Made by a program: the position numbers and the translations under genes | Assembly: GCA_902775375.1 (NCBI GenBank) | Contig: CACYLU010000006.1 | Span: forward strand, 1 to 64,000 | Reading direction: 5' to 3' | From: an uncultured Bacteroidales bacterium | GTDB taxonomy: Bacteria; Bacteroidota; Bacteroidia; Bacteroidales; Bacteroidaceae | Length of the DNA: 64,000 bases | Part shown: positions 8,403 to 18,177 of the stretch, piece by piece | Numbering within the stretch: the stretch's first letter is position 1 | Layout: the number at the start of each line of letters is the position of its first letter | Notes under the pieces: generated by a model | Told to the model about the DNA's origin: nothing | What the model saw: the letters and a program-made list of their open reading frames with translations, nothing else | Database searches by the model: none

Positions 8403-9980
8403 CTAAAATCTAATAATGGTATTTACAAGATGACATCCAACCAAGAACCATGCAACACACAAAGTACTGATGGCTCTAGGAGCTGTACGTAAGTTCAAAT
8501 ATCGAATAAAGAGGTACACGCAACAATAGAATAACGCTATTTCTAGTGCGTTAGTCCATAGGTGGTCAATAGAAGTCATTGGCAATCGTGATAGAATATG
8601 CAGTAACTCGTTCAAAATTCTGATAATGCTGTTGATGCAATCAGCCAGCCATTGTTGAAATCCTGAAAGGGGTGTAATAATCAGCATAATGACAGCTCCG
8701 TACATAATAGCTGTTATTAGTGGCAAAACGACTATATTGCTGAGTAAAAAATGAGTGGAAAAACGGTGAAAGTACAGAATAACCAGTGGGGCAGTGCCAA
8801 TTTGTGCAGCGATAGATACTGTCATGATATCTTTTATCTTTTTTATTACTCCATAGCATGGCTCTGGCAGCATGGCTGATAATCTTGGTTGAAGAATGAT
8901 AATGGCAGCTACTGCAATGAATGATAGTTGGAATCCTACATCAAATAACCACAAAGGATTATACAATAGCATTCCAAAAGCAGTCAAAGTTAAAACATGA
9001 AGAGTTGCAGGGCGTTCTTCTCTCATTAAGGCAATAGCATGTAAACTGAACATGATAGTGGAACGGACTACGGAAGTGGATAACCCTGTGAATATGGCAA
9101 AGGCCCATAGTGTGATAATGATAATGCATATGAATATTGGCTTAAGGTGTGCAACATGCTTCCATATGGGCATGAGGAGGAGTAGCATGAACCCATAAAT
9201 TAGGCCAATATGCAGCCCTGATAGTGCCAATACATGACTAACGCCCGCTATAGAATAGACTTCACGTATTTCATCGCTCAGCTCTTCCTTCATACCCGTA
9301 GTTAAAGCAGACAGAATAGCAAGCTCATCACCTTCGAATCCTAGACTTTTATATTTGTTAATAACGATTGTTCTGAAATCTTGGAGCTGTTGTGTCCAGC
9401 TAGTATCTTTGCTATGACCTCTTACCTGCCAATGTCCTGCTCTTACGTAAGCTGTGCCCGTAACCCCTTTTCTTTTCAGATAACTCACATAGTCAAAACC
9501 TCCAGTGTTATCGTTACTCGGGGCTTGTAAAACTGTGTTCACCAGAATGGTGTCACCTCGGTTTATTGCCGTTAACGCAGCGTCCTTTGCTATATACAAA
9601 AGAAAACGATGTGACTCTCCGCTCTGCTCATAAACATCGGATGGTAACAAATAAGTACGAGGCTTTTCTTGTGGGGGCTCCTTGACGACTGCTATGTAGC
9701 TATTTGCTTTTCCTGTGAAGTTGTATTCTGTTTTTGCCAGCTGCCAAGATGTGAGTATATAGCCACAGCAAATTAGGAAAACGTTTAATGCAGAGCCAAA
9801 CAGCCAATTTTGCCGTTTGCTCAATAATCGTTCTATAACTAAAACTACCCATGTTAACAAAGCAATTGCACATATCCATTCAATATGAGATATGGGTATG
9901 TACCATCCTAATATGATGCCAGCCACTAATGGCAATAGTAGTCTGATTGAAGGATGCCGTTGTATAGCAGCTGACAGCAT
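8403..9980 (-). CDS. ComEC/Rec2-family membrane channel protein
   Basis: This 525-residue polytopic protein has an N-terminal soluble stretch between early membrane segments (DUF4131 region, residues 30-180). The Competence domain follows, with the conserved ALSGLHIGLIYG motif near residue 255 and several membrane helices to the C-terminus. ComEC passes DNA across the inner membrane during uptake. The gene ends after the Competence domain and lacks the C-terminal metallo-beta-lactamase-like domain of full-length ComEC. It abuts rpe with a 3 nt gap. Confidence 0.88.
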   Translation of the reverse strand: MLSAAIQRHPSIRLLLPLVAGIILGWYIPISHIEWICAIALLTWVVLVIERLLSKRQNWLFGSALNVFLICCGYILTSWQLAKTEYNFTGKANSYIAVVKEPPQEKPRTYLLPSDVYEQSGESHRFLLYIAKDAALTAINRGDTILVNTVLQAPSNDNTGGFDYVSYLKRKGVTGTAYVRAGHWQVRGHSKDTSWTQQLQDFRTIVINKYKSLGFEGDELAILSALTTGMKEELSDEIREVYSIAGVSHVLALSGLHIGLIYGFMLLLLMPIWKHVAHLKPIFICIIIITLWAFAIFTGLSTSVVRSTIMFSLHAIALMREERPATLHVLTLTAFGMLLYNPLWLFDVGFQLSFIAVAAIIILQPRLSAMLPEPCYGVIKKIKDIMTVSIAAQIGTAPLVILYFHRFSTHFLLSNIVVLPLITAIMYGAVIMLIITPLSGFQQWLADCINSIIRILNELLHILSRLPMTSIDHLWTNALEIALFYCCVYLFIRYLNLRTAPRAISTLCVAWFLVGCHLVNTIIRF

Positions 9981-9983
9981 ATG

Positions 9984-10634
9984 CTATAGATTCTTCAGCG
10001 CTTCAATAGCAGCTAATGGGTCTGCTGCAGAAAATACTGCATTGCCTGCAACTAGAACGTCTGCTCCTGCTTCAATAAGTCTGGCACCAGTATTGATATT
10101 CACTCCTCCGTCAATTTCAATCAATGCCCTAGAACCAGATTCGTTAATTAAATCACGTAACTCACGTGTTTTCTTTACCGTGTTTTCAATAAATTTCTGC
10201 CCACCGAAACCCGGATTGACTCCCATCAGCAATACCATATATACATCGTTAATAATGTCTTTCAGTAATGATACAGGTGTTGAAGGATTCAATGTGACAG
10301 CTGGCTCCATACCGGCATCACGAATTTGTTGGATGACACGGTGTAAGTGTGGGCAAGTTTCATAATGTACGTTCATAATGTATGCACCTAATGCCTTAAT
10401 CTCTGGAATGAATTTCTCTGGCTGTACAATCATCAAATGCACATCTAAAGGTTTGTTAGATAGTTTAACCACATGTTTCAGTACAGGAAATCCAAATGAT
10501 ATGTTTGGCACAAAAACACCGTCCATGATGTCACAGTGAATCCAGTCGGCTTCACTCTGGTTCAGCATGTCTATTTCATCAGCCAAGTGAGCGAAATCGG
10601 CTGACAGGATAGAAGGGGAGATGATCGGTTTCAT
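9984..10634 (-). CDS. rpe: Ribulose-phosphate 3-epimerase
   Basis: The 216-residue TIM-barrel enzyme interconverts ribulose-5-P and xylulose-5-P in the pentose phosphate pathway. Family motifs are SILSADFAHL at the N-terminus, DIMDGVFVPNISFG with the metal and catalytic aspartate, LDVHLMI, MGVNPGFGGQKFI and IEIDGGVN. The start at 10634 (MKPIISPSIL) matches the family N-terminus. A further upstream start would overlap fmt. Confidence 0.96.
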   Translation of the reverse strand: MKPIISPSILSADFAHLADEIDMLNQSEADWIHCDIMDGVFVPNISFGFPVLKHVVKLSNKPLDVHLMIVQPEKFIPEIKALGAYIMNVHYETCPHLHRVIQQIRDAGMEPAVTLNPSTPVSLLKDIINDVYMVLLMGVNPGFGGQKFIENTVKKTRELRDLINESGSRALIEIDGGVNINTGARLIEAGADVLVAGNAVFSAADPLAAIEALKNL

Positions 10635-10641
10635 AAGCTTA

Positions 10642-11640
10642 TTATTTAAATGTACAATCATTCGTTATCTTAAACCCACGTAGCAGTTCTTCAGTCTGTA
10701 GTCGCTTCTTTCCAGGTAGTTGTAAAGATTTAATGCTGATAAAACCATCTGCTACAGCCACATGCAGGTATGTCTTGCCGTCAGTTAAGATACTCCCTGC
10801 TTTTAGCAAATGTGACTTAACAATCTTTTCTGTCTGGAATATCTTGACAGACAAGGGCTCAATATTGCTGGGTTGATGCAACTCTGTCCATGCAGCAGGA
10901 TAAGGAGATAAACCTCGAATATGGTCGTATATCTTTTTTACGGTACCACCCCAATTGATACGGCAGGTGTCTTTGAAAATTTTGGGTGCAGGGCGCAACT
11001 CTCCTACTACTGCCATCTGTTCTTGAGGAATGGACTTAACCGTTCCATTGATGATAGCGTCGACCGTTTCTGTTACCAACTTACCTCCTAGCATCATCAG
11101 CTTGTCATGAACAATGCCTACATCGTCGGTGTCGGCTATTGGTATTTTTACTTGTTGAATCACTTCTCCTGTATCTATTTCATGCTTCAGGAAAAAAGTG
11201 GTAATGCCAGTTTCTGTATCTCCATTCATAACAGCCCAGTTGATAGGGGCAGCTCCTCGGTATTGTGGCAATAGGGATGCATGAAGGTTAAAGGTCCCAT
11301 GTTTTGGCATACTCCAAACTACTTCTGGCAACATCCTAAAGGCAACCACAATTTGTAAATCTGCCTTCCAAGCCCTAAGATTTTCAATAAAAGTATCGTC
11401 CTTCAGCTTCTCGGGCTGCAACAAAGGAAGGTTGTGCTCCAATGCATATTGCTTTACTGGTGAGAACTGAATTTTGTGCCCTCTACCAGCAGGCTTGTCG
11501 GGCATAGTAATAACACCCACTACATTGTACCCTCCTTCTACCAGACAACGCAGAGATTCAACGGCAAAGTCTGGTGTACCCATATATACTATTCTCAAGC
11601 TATCTTTAGATTGACCTTCTTTCTCCATTTCTTTCTTCAA
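10642..11640 (-). CDS. fmt: Methionyl-tRNA formyltransferase
   Basis: The 332-residue enzyme formylates initiator Met-tRNA. The N-terminal domain begins RIVYMGTPDFAV and carries the formyl-tetrahydrofolate motif NLHASLLPQYRGAAPINWA, with the catalytic Asn, His and Asp of the family. The C-terminal OB-like domain starts near residue 210. About 14 extra residues precede the usual start; a later start is not obvious. It is 7 nt from both the ClC and rpe genes, so a shared transcript is likely. Confidence 0.96.
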   Translation of the reverse strand: MKKEMEKEGQSKDSLRIVYMGTPDFAVESLRCLVEGGYNVVGVITMPDKPAGRGHKIQFSPVKQYALEHNLPLLQPEKLKDDTFIENLRAWKADLQIVVAFRMLPEVVWSMPKHGTFNLHASLLPQYRGAAPINWAVMNGDTETGITTFFLKHEIDTGEVIQQVKIPIADTDDVGIVHDKLMMLGGKLVTETVDAIINGTVKSIPQEQMAVVGELRPAPKIFKDTCRINWGGTVKKIYDHIRGLSPYPAAWTELHQPSNIEPLSVKIFQTEKIVKSHLLKAGSILTDGKTYLHVAVADGFISIKSLQLPGKKRLQTEELLRGFKITNDCTFK

Positions 11641-11647
11641 TAGTTTT

Positions 11648-13444
11648 TCATTCTGCCGTCAAATTCAGCAACATGCCACGGTATGAATTGAATATTTTCG
11701 ATTTTGATACAAATCCGATGTAACGTCCCTCTTTATCCACTACAGGTAGATTCCAGGCATTTGTTTCGTCAAACTTCTGCATTACTTGAGCCATGTTGTC
11801 GTTATAGAGCAACCTGCCAGGGGGAGATACCATTAATCTTTCAACTGTAAACCTATGGTAAAGCTCTTGCCTGAACATAATGTTACGGATATTATCCAAT
11901 AATACAATTCCTAATAATTTACCCTCTGCATCAACGACAGGAAATATGTTTCGTTTTGACGTGGCGATGATTCCTATCATCTCACCCATATCCATCTCAG
12001 GACGCACTGTTTTGAAATCTTTCTCAACGACATTTTCAGTTTTCATCAGCGTCAGTATTGCTTTGTCCTTATTATGGGTAAGTAGTTCTCCTTTTTTAGC
12101 TAATCGCATGGAATAAATGCTGTGAGGTTCAAAGACTATAATGGTCAAGTAGGCGCTAACAGAGACAATCAATAAGGGTAAAAACAAGTCGTATCCTCCC
12201 GTGAGCTCTGCAATAAGGAATACTCCAGTAAGTGGCGCGTGCATTACACCGCTCATGATACCAGCCATCCCCAATAAAGCAAAATTCTTTTCTGGTAGAT
12301 AGTTAGTAAATTCAATAGAGTTACTGTAATGGGCAAATATGAACCCAGCTATGCATCCTAAAAACAATGAAGGTGCAAACACACCACCACATCCACCACC
12401 TCCGTTGGTAGCACTTGATGCGAATACTTTTGTCAATAGGATTAAGAATAGGAATACTATCAGCCAGTTATTGTGTCCATAGAAGATAGAGTTGTTCATC
12501 ACGGCGTTCCAGTCTTGATTGGTTGTGCCGTTCAGTAATAGAGTGATTGTGTCATAGCCTTCACCATACAGAGGCGGGAATAAGAAAATCAAGATACTCA
12601 GTATGCAACCTCCTACAATCAGCTTGCGCCAACTCTTCTTCAATTTGGCGAACAGGTTCTCTGTGGCATTCATGGCACGTGTGAAATAAAGAGATACCAA
12701 CCCGCAGAATATGCCTAATAAGATTACATAAGGGATGCGGTTAAGCTCGAATGCCTCATCTAAGTGAAACTCAAACATGGCATTCTGCCCGGAAGTCAGA
12801 TAGGCAACGGTGGCAGCTGTTACCGACGCTATTAACAGAGGCAAAAGAGAGCTCATGGTTAAGTCTATCATAATGACTTCTATCGTGAAGACCAAGCCTG
12901 CGATGGGTGCTTTGAAAATGCCAGCTACTGCTCCTGCTGCACCACAGCCTACTAATAGCATCAATGTGCTTTGTGGCATTTTGAACGTAGTACCCAATTG
13001 CGAGCCAATGGCTGAACCTGTTAGAACGATAGGTGCCTCTGCTCCTACTGATCCTCCAAATCCGATGGTGATGGAACTGGCAATTAAGCTCGACCAGGTA
13101 TTATGCCTTTTGATATGCCCTTCTCGGCGCGAAATGGCATAGAGAATCTTGGTTACCCCGTGGCTTATGTCATCTTTCACGATATGGCGGATGAATAAAC
13201 CTGTCAGAAAAATGCCGATAACAGGATATACCAAATAAAGGAAGTTGGCTTCTGAGCTGATGAAACTGCCTGTCAGAATAGATTGTATCCACGCAATAAG
13301 CATTTTCAAGACGATAGCGGCTATTGCACAGCACAAACCAACAATGAAACTTAGTACCAGCACAAACTGCTTCTCTCTAATATGCTGTTCGCGCCAAAGT
13401 ATGAATCTTTCTAAGCGGCTTTTTCTGGTAACAGGTTTTTCCAT
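11648..13444 (-). CDS. ClC-family chloride channel/transporter with CBS domains
   Basis: The 598-residue protein has about ten membrane segments followed by a C-terminal pair of CBS domains (residues 450-590). Ion-pathway motifs are visible: GSVGAEAP, which holds the gating glutamate but has Ala where GxEGP normally has Gly, and GGGGCGGVFAPSLFLG, the GxFxP loop. Family members exchange or conduct chloride, and CBS pairs commonly bind adenine nucleotides. Whether this is a channel or a proton antiporter cannot be decided from the motifs alone. Confidence 0.92.
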   Translation of the reverse strand: MEKPVTRKSRLERFILWREQHIREKQFVLVLSFIVGLCCAIAAIVLKMLIAWIQSILTGSFISSEANFLYLVYPVIGIFLTGLFIRHIVKDDISHGVTKILYAISRREGHIKRHNTWSSLIASSITIGFGGSVGAEAPIVLTGSAIGSQLGTTFKMPQSTLMLLVGCGAAGAVAGIFKAPIAGLVFTIEVIMIDLTMSSLLPLLIASVTAATVAYLTSGQNAMFEFHLDEAFELNRIPYVILLGIFCGLVSLYFTRAMNATENLFAKLKKSWRKLIVGGCILSILIFLFPPLYGEGYDTITLLLNGTTNQDWNAVMNNSIFYGHNNWLIVFLFLILLTKVFASSATNGGGGCGGVFAPSLFLGCIAGFIFAHYSNSIEFTNYLPEKNFALLGMAGIMSGVMHAPLTGVFLIAELTGGYDLFLPLLIVSVSAYLTIIVFEPHSIYSMRLAKKGELLTHNKDKAILTLMKTENVVEKDFKTVRPEMDMGEMIGIIATSKRNIFPVVDAEGKLLGIVLLDNIRNIMFRQELYHRFTVERLMVSPPGRLLYNDNMAQVMQKFDETNAWNLPVVDKEGRYIGFVSKSKIFNSYRGMLLNLTAE

Positions 13445-13446
13445 AG

Positions 13447-14016
13447 TTACATTCTAATTATTTTTATTACTCCCTTCGCACTAAGTTTTACGATGCTCGA
13501 AGGCTTTGCTTCGGTCTTTTCATCTCTTCTGCTCTCTACGATGTAATCAACTGCCTGTTTGATCTCTTCACTGATTTCACTAAAATTAGCAGGAGAGGGA
13601 GTCCCGCTTATATTGGCAGAGGTAGATACAATGGCTTTGCGAAACCTTTGGCATAACTGTTTGGAAAAAGACTCATTAGTCACGCGTATGCCTACACTGC
13701 CATCTTCAGCCAGTAGGTTAGGCGCCAGGTTGCGTGCTCCATCGTAAATGATGGTCATGGGTCTGTCGGCCATTTCTATCAAGTCCCATGCCACATCATT
13801 CATCTCTTTAACATAATAATTTAACTTGGCTGCAGTGTCTATCAACACCAGCATTGCTTTACTATCAGCTCTATGTTTAATTTCGTACACCCGTCTAACA
13901 GCTTCTTCATTGGTAGCATCGCATCCAATACCCCAGATGGTATCAGTGGGGTAAAGAATGATGCCTCCTTTCTCCATCACTTCACAAGCCTTTCGTATAT
14001 CTTCACTAATACTCAT
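13447..14016 (-). CDS. tsaC: L-threonylcarbamoyladenylate synthase (TsaC/Sua5/YrdC family)
   Basis: The 189-residue YrdC-domain protein makes threonylcarbamoyl-AMP for the t6A tRNA modification. It begins with the typical ILYPTDTIWGIGCDATN pattern and has the KHRADSKAM basic loop and VSTSANISG near residue 135. It lacks the extra C-terminal Sua5 domain, so it is the short TsaC form. It ends 2 nt before the ClC gene on the same strand. Confidence 0.92.
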   Translation of the reverse strand: MSISEDIRKACEVMEKGGIILYPTDTIWGIGCDATNEEAVRRVYEIKHRADSKAMLVLIDTAAKLNYYVKEMNDVAWDLIEMADRPMTIIYDGARNLAPNLLAEDGSVGIRVTNESFSKQLCQRFRKAIVSTSANISGTPSPANFSEISEEIKQAVDYIVESRRDEKTEAKPSSIVKLSAKGVIKIIRM

Positions 14017-14056
14017 TATTGGTTTTTTTAGTCAATACTAAATCTTTCGTGTTTCT

Positions 14057-14093
14057 TGACTTATTTCATCTGCAAAATTAGTATTTTTGCAGC
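14057..14093 (+). promoter_or_regulatory. Back-to-back divergent promoters for tsaC and the thioesterase gene
   Basis: On the plus strand TTGA (14057-14060) and TATTTTTG (14083-14090) form a -33/-7 pair for the thioesterase gene. On the minus strand the complement of 14073-14080 reads TAATTTTG, a -7 box for the tsaC-like gene. The two overlapping boxes create the palindrome CTGCAAAA-N7-TTTTGCAG. Confidence 0.55.
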
Positions 14094-14109
14094 GATAATA
14101 AAATAATTC

Positions 14110-14568
14110 ATGAAAAATCCGAGTGATAATATCAGTTACCGCCATACTTTACCCATTCAACTTCGGTTTGGTGACTTCGACAGGTTTGGCCATGTCAACA
14201 ATGTGGTGTATTTCCAGTTTTATGATCTTGGGAAGAGTGAATACTTCGCAACCGTCTGTCCTCATGTTGATTGGTCGGCCATTGGTATAGTTGCTGTGCA
14301 TGTCACGGCCGATTTTCTTTCTCAGATTCGTGGCACTGATGAGGTAGCAGTTCAGACTGCAGTTACAGCTATTGGTACCAAGAGTTTTACCTTAGCGCAG
14401 AGGGTCATTGATGTGCGAACCAATGAGGTAAAGTGTGTCGGAACATCTGTTATGGTGACTTATGACCTTAAGGCTTTAGAGTCTATTCCACTACGTGAAG
14501 AGTGGATAGAGGCTATCTGTGCTTACGAGGGGAAAGACGTTAGAAAAGAAAAAAAATATCATCCCTAA
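14110..14568 (+). CDS. Acyl-CoA thioesterase, hot-dog fold
   Basis: The 152-residue protein is a 4HBT/FatM-type single-domain hot-dog thioesterase. The active-site region RFGDFDRFGHVNNVVYFQF carries the catalytic Asp-x-x-x-His-x-Asn pattern of this group, here within residues 19-34. Substrates are acyl-CoA thioesters, but the chain type cannot be told from sequence. It has its own promoter, divergent from the tsaC-like gene, and stands alone. Confidence 0.88.
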   Translation: MKNPSDNISYRHTLPIQLRFGDFDRFGHVNNVVYFQFYDLGKSEYFATVCPHVDWSAIGIVAVHVTADFLSQIRGTDEVAVQTAVTAIGTKSFTLAQRVIDVRTNEVKCVGTSVMVTYDLKALESIPLREEWIEAICAYEGKDVRKEKKYHP

Positions 14569-14725
14569 GTCTAGTTTAACATAAATTACATCTTTGGTGT
14601 AAATTTTACATTCTTTTATAGCATATAATTGCAGATAATTCCCTATCTTTACCGCTTGTTGGAAAATATGTTTTGATTCTTTCCGACACTCAGGCTTATG
14701 ATAAAAAATAAAAATAACATATATA

Positions 14726-16441
14726 ATGACTTACAAATGGAATTATCTGCCCATTTCAACCGATCAGATAGAGGCGAGCCATCAGCTGGCTCAGGACCTG
14801 GGTATCAGCCCGATCCTGGGTAGATTGCTGATTGAACGAGGCATTACTGATGTCTCGTCAGCAAGGAAGTTCTTCCGCCCTCAACTGCCAGACTTGATTG
14901 ATCCTTTCTTGATGAAGGATATGGATGTGGCAGTAGATCGCTTGAACAAAGCGTTGGGTAAGAAAGAACGCATCTTGGTTTATGGGGACTATGATGTGGA
15001 CGGCACAACGGCTGTGTCGTTAGTTTACAAGTTTATACAGGAGTTTTACTCCAATATTGACTACTATATTCCAGATCGTTACGAAGAGGGATATGGCGTG
15101 TCATTCAAGGGAGTTGACTATGCTGTTGAGACTGGTGTAAAGTTGGTCATCGTGTTAGACTGTGGCATTAAGGCTGTGGATGAGATAGCCTATGCGAAAG
15201 AAAAAGGGGTTGATTTTATCATTTGCGACCACCATGTGCCAGATGATGTATTACCTCCTGCTGTAGCTATCTTGAATGCCAAGCGTCTTGACAATACTTA
15301 TCCTTATGAACACTTAAGTGGATGTGGTGTGGGCTTTAAGTTCATGCAGGCATTTGCCATAAGCAATGGTATTGAGTTCCATCGCCTGATACCACTGCTT
15401 GATTTGTGTGCTGTCAGTATCGCTTCCGATATTGTACCCATAATGGGTGAGAATCGTATCTTGGCTTATCATGGGCTGAAGCAGATCAATAGCAATCCTA
15501 GTATCGGCTTGAAGGCTATTATTGACATTTGCGGTTTGACGGACAAAGAGATAACCATGAGTGATATTATCTTTAAGATAGGTCCTCGTCTCAATGCTTC
15601 TGGACGTATGCAAAATGGAAAGGATTCTGTTGATTTGTTGACAGAGAAAGATTTTAAGGAGGCACTGAAGAAAGCAAATCAGATCAATGAATATAATGAG
15701 CAGCGTAAAGACCTGGACAAACAAATGACCGAAGAGGCCAACGAAATCGTTTCTAAGGCAGAAGGATTAAACGATAAGCGTGCTATTGTACTCTATAACC
15801 CTGATTGGCATAAAGGTGTGATTGGTATTGTGGCTTCCCGACTTACCGAGGTATTCTATCGTCCTGCTGTCGTATTGACTCGTACTAACGATTTAGCTAC
15901 GGGCTCTGCTCGCTCTGTTTCAGGATTTGATGTCTATCAGGCAGTAGAGTATTGCCGTGATTTGTTAGAGAATTTTGGAGGTCATACCTATGCTGCAGGT
16001 TTGTCTATGAAGGTTGAGAATGTTCCTGAATTCAGACGCCGTTTTGAGGAATATGTTGACAAGCATATCATGGAGGAGCAGACTGTTCCTGTCATTGATA
16101 TCAATGCAGAGATCGATTTTAAGGACATTACCAATAAGTTCTGCAATGACCTTAAAAAGTTCAACCCATTTGGGCCGGATAATATGAAGCCAGTTTTCTG
16201 CACACATAATGTATACGACTATGGTACCAGCAAGGTGGTGGGTAAGGAGCAAGAACATATCAAACTTGAACTGGTGGACAACAAGTCTAATAAAGTGATG
16301 AATGGTATTGCCTTTGGACAAAGTTCTCGTGCAAGATTCATCAAGACCAAGCGCTCGTTTGACATCTGCTACACCATCGAGGAGAATACCCATAAGAAAG
16401 GTGATGTTCAGTTGCAGATTGAAGACATACAGCCTAATTAA
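14726..16441 (+). CDS. recJ: Single-stranded-DNA-specific exonuclease RecJ
   Basis: The 571-residue DHH-family 5'-3' ssDNA exonuclease acts in recombination and repair. Motif I is YGDYDVDGTTA near residue 90, then VLDCGIKAVDE, the namesake ICDHHVPDD, and the DHHA1 motif GGHTYAAGLS near residue 420. A C-terminal OB-fold region follows. The length is typical. It lies 18 nt before a RecQ helicase gene, a pairing that makes sense because RecQ unwinds DNA for RecJ. Confidence 0.97.
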   Translation: MTYKWNYLPISTDQIEASHQLAQDLGISPILGRLLIERGITDVSSARKFFRPQLPDLIDPFLMKDMDVAVDRLNKALGKKERILVYGDYDVDGTTAVSLVYKFIQEFYSNIDYYIPDRYEEGYGVSFKGVDYAVETGVKLVIVLDCGIKAVDEIAYAKEKGVDFIICDHHVPDDVLPPAVAILNAKRLDNTYPYEHLSGCGVGFKFMQAFAISNGIEFHRLIPLLDLCAVSIASDIVPIMGENRILAYHGLKQINSNPSIGLKAIIDICGLTDKEITMSDIIFKIGPRLNASGRMQNGKDSVDLLTEKDFKEALKKANQINEYNEQRKDLDKQMTEEANEIVSKAEGLNDKRAIVLYNPDWHKGVIGIVASRLTEVFYRPAVVLTRTNDLATGSARSVSGFDVYQAVEYCRDLLENFGGHTYAAGLSMKVENVPEFRRRFEEYVDKHIMEEQTVPVIDINAEIDFKDITNKFCNDLKKFNPFGPDNMKPVFCTHNVYDYGTSKVVGKEQEHIKLELVDNKSNKVMNGIAFGQSSRARFIKTKRSFDICYTIEENTHKKGDVQLQIEDIQPN

Positions 16442-16459
16442 AAGACTGTGTGACAGCTG

Positions 16460-18160
16460 ATGACTGACTATCTCAGCATATTACGCCAATACTGGGGCTA
16501 CGATTCGTTCCGTGGCATTCAGCAAGATATCATCGAAAGCATCGGCTCAGGCAAAGACACCTTGGGCTTGATGCCTACAGGTGGTGGTAAATCCATTACA
16601 TTTCAGGTGCCTGCTTTGGCAATGGATGGCATGTGTTTGGTCATCACGCCTCTTATTGCATTGATGAAAGATCAAGTAAGGCATCTGAGAGAACAGAACA
16701 TTCGTGCGTTGGCTATCTATGCGGGAATGACCCGTAGTGAAATCACTCAAATATTCGATAATGCCATCTTTGGCGATTATAAATTCTTGTATGTGTCTCC
16801 TGAACGATTGGGAACAGAATTGTTCCGCCAGCGTCTTAGGCAGATGCACATCAGTATGATAGTGGTCGATGAGAGCCATTGCATCTCACAATGGGGGTAT
16901 GATTTCCGCCCTTCTTACCTGCAGATAGCTGAAATCAGGGATTTTATGCCAGAGGTGCCAGTCTTGGCACTTACTGCTACTGCAACTCCAGAGGTGGTAG
17001 CTGATATCCAGCATCAGTTACATTTCCGTCAGGAGAATGTGTTTCGCATGAGTTTTGAACGTACTAACTTGGTATATGTGGTACGTCAGTTGGATGACAA
17101 GCGAGGTGAACTATTGCATATCCTACACAGTGTGCCAGGCAGTGCTATCATTTATGTGCGGAACAGAAAACGTACTAAGGAGGTGGCTGAGATGCTGCAA
17201 CACGAAAAGGTTGCTGCCACATACTATCATGCGGGATTGGAGCAGGTGGTGCGAGATATGCGCCAGCGAGAATGGCAAGAAGGCAAATGCCGGGTCATTG
17301 TGGCCACTAATGCTTTTGGTATGGGTATTGACAAACCTGACGTTCGATTAGTGATTCATGTTGATATTCCCGATTCTATTGAGGCGTATTTTCAAGAGGC
17401 TGGGCGTGCTGGACGTGATGGAAAGAAATCCTATGCGGTACTGCTTTATAATAGCTCTGACCTGACAACCTTGCGACGCCGAGTGGCAGAGAGTTTCCCA
17501 GAGAAGGACTATATCCGTGAAGTGTATGAGAAGCTACAGTTCTACTTCCAGATGGCGATGGGTGATGGACTAGGGTGTGTGAAGGAGTTTAAGCTAGATG
17601 ATTTTTGTGTGAAGTTCAAACTTTTCCCTGTGCAGGCAGATAGCGCTCTTCGTATCTTGACGCAGGCTGGCTATATCAACTACACAGATGAACAACACCG
17701 TGCTTCGCGTTTGATGTTTACCCTACAACGTGATGAGTTATATAAGTTGCAGCATCTCAGTGAGGAGACAGATCGGCTTATTCAGACCACACTACGGTGC
17801 TATACAGGATTGTTTTCTGACTATGCATATATTGACGAAGAGTTCCTGGCCTTACGCACTTATCTGACTCATGACCAAGTTTATCAGATTTTCCGTCATC
17901 TGGCGCAACAACATATTATCAGTTATATTCCAGCTAAGAGCACACCTTATATTATTTATACACGTGAGCGTGTAGAGAAAGATCGACTCGTTATCCCTCC
18001 ATCTGCTTATGAAGAGAGGAAAGAACGTATGAAGAGGCGTGTAGAGGCCATGATAGGTTATGTTGAGGACAGGGTAACCTGCCGTAGTCGACTTCTCTTG
18101 AGTTATTTTGGTGAGGAGAACGATCATCGTTGCGGGCAGTGTGATGTATGTATTCATTAA
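16460..18160 (+). CDS. RecQ-family ATP-dependent DNA helicase (short form)
   Basis: The 566-residue superfamily 2 helicase has Walker [13 protein letters not shown], motif [21 protein letters not shown] (DESH instead of DEAH or DEVH), and motif [12 protein letters not shown] near residue 315. The C-terminus ends in a compact RQC zinc module with CGQCDVC. There is no HRDC domain, so this is shorter than canonical RecQ. A second recQ, cut off by the window, lies at the far end. It probably shares a transcript with recJ. Confidence 0.93.
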   Translation: MTDYLSILRQYWGYDSFRGIQQDIIESIGSGKDTLGLMPTGGGKSITFQVPALAMDGMCLVITPLIALMKDQVRHLREQNIRALAIYAGMTRSEITQIFDNAIFGDYKFLYVSPERLGTELFRQRLRQMHISMIVVDESHCISQWGYDFRPSYLQIAEIRDFMPEVPVLALTATATPEVVADIQHQLHFRQENVFRMSFERTNLVYVVRQLDDKRGELLHILHSVPGSAIIYVRNRKRTKEVAEMLQHEKVAATYYHAGLEQVVRDMRQREWQEGKCRVIVATNAFGMGIDKPDVRLVIHVDIPDSIEAYFQEAGRAGRDGKKSYAVLLYNSSDLTTLRRRVAESFPEKDYIREVYEKLQFYFQMAMGDGLGCVKEFKLDDFCVKFKLFPVQADSALRILTQAGYINYTDEQHRASRLMFTLQRDELYKLQHLSEETDRLIQTTLRCYTGLFSDYAYIDEEFLALRTYLTHDQVYQIFRHLAQQHIISYIPAKSTPYIIYTRERVEKDRLVIPPSAYEERKERMKRRVEAMIGYVEDRVTCRSRLLLSYFGEENDHRCGQCDVCIH

Positions 18161-18177
18161 CTAAATATAAATAGACT

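Noticed and set aside
9892-10365. Plus-strand frame of 157 codons
   Set aside because: It lies opposite the ends of comEC and rpe, both well supported on the minus strand.
16460-18160. Calling this gene recQ outright
   Set aside because: It lacks the HRDC domain, and a second RecQ C-terminus at the window end is the better match for canonical recQ; the gene is called RecQ-family only.
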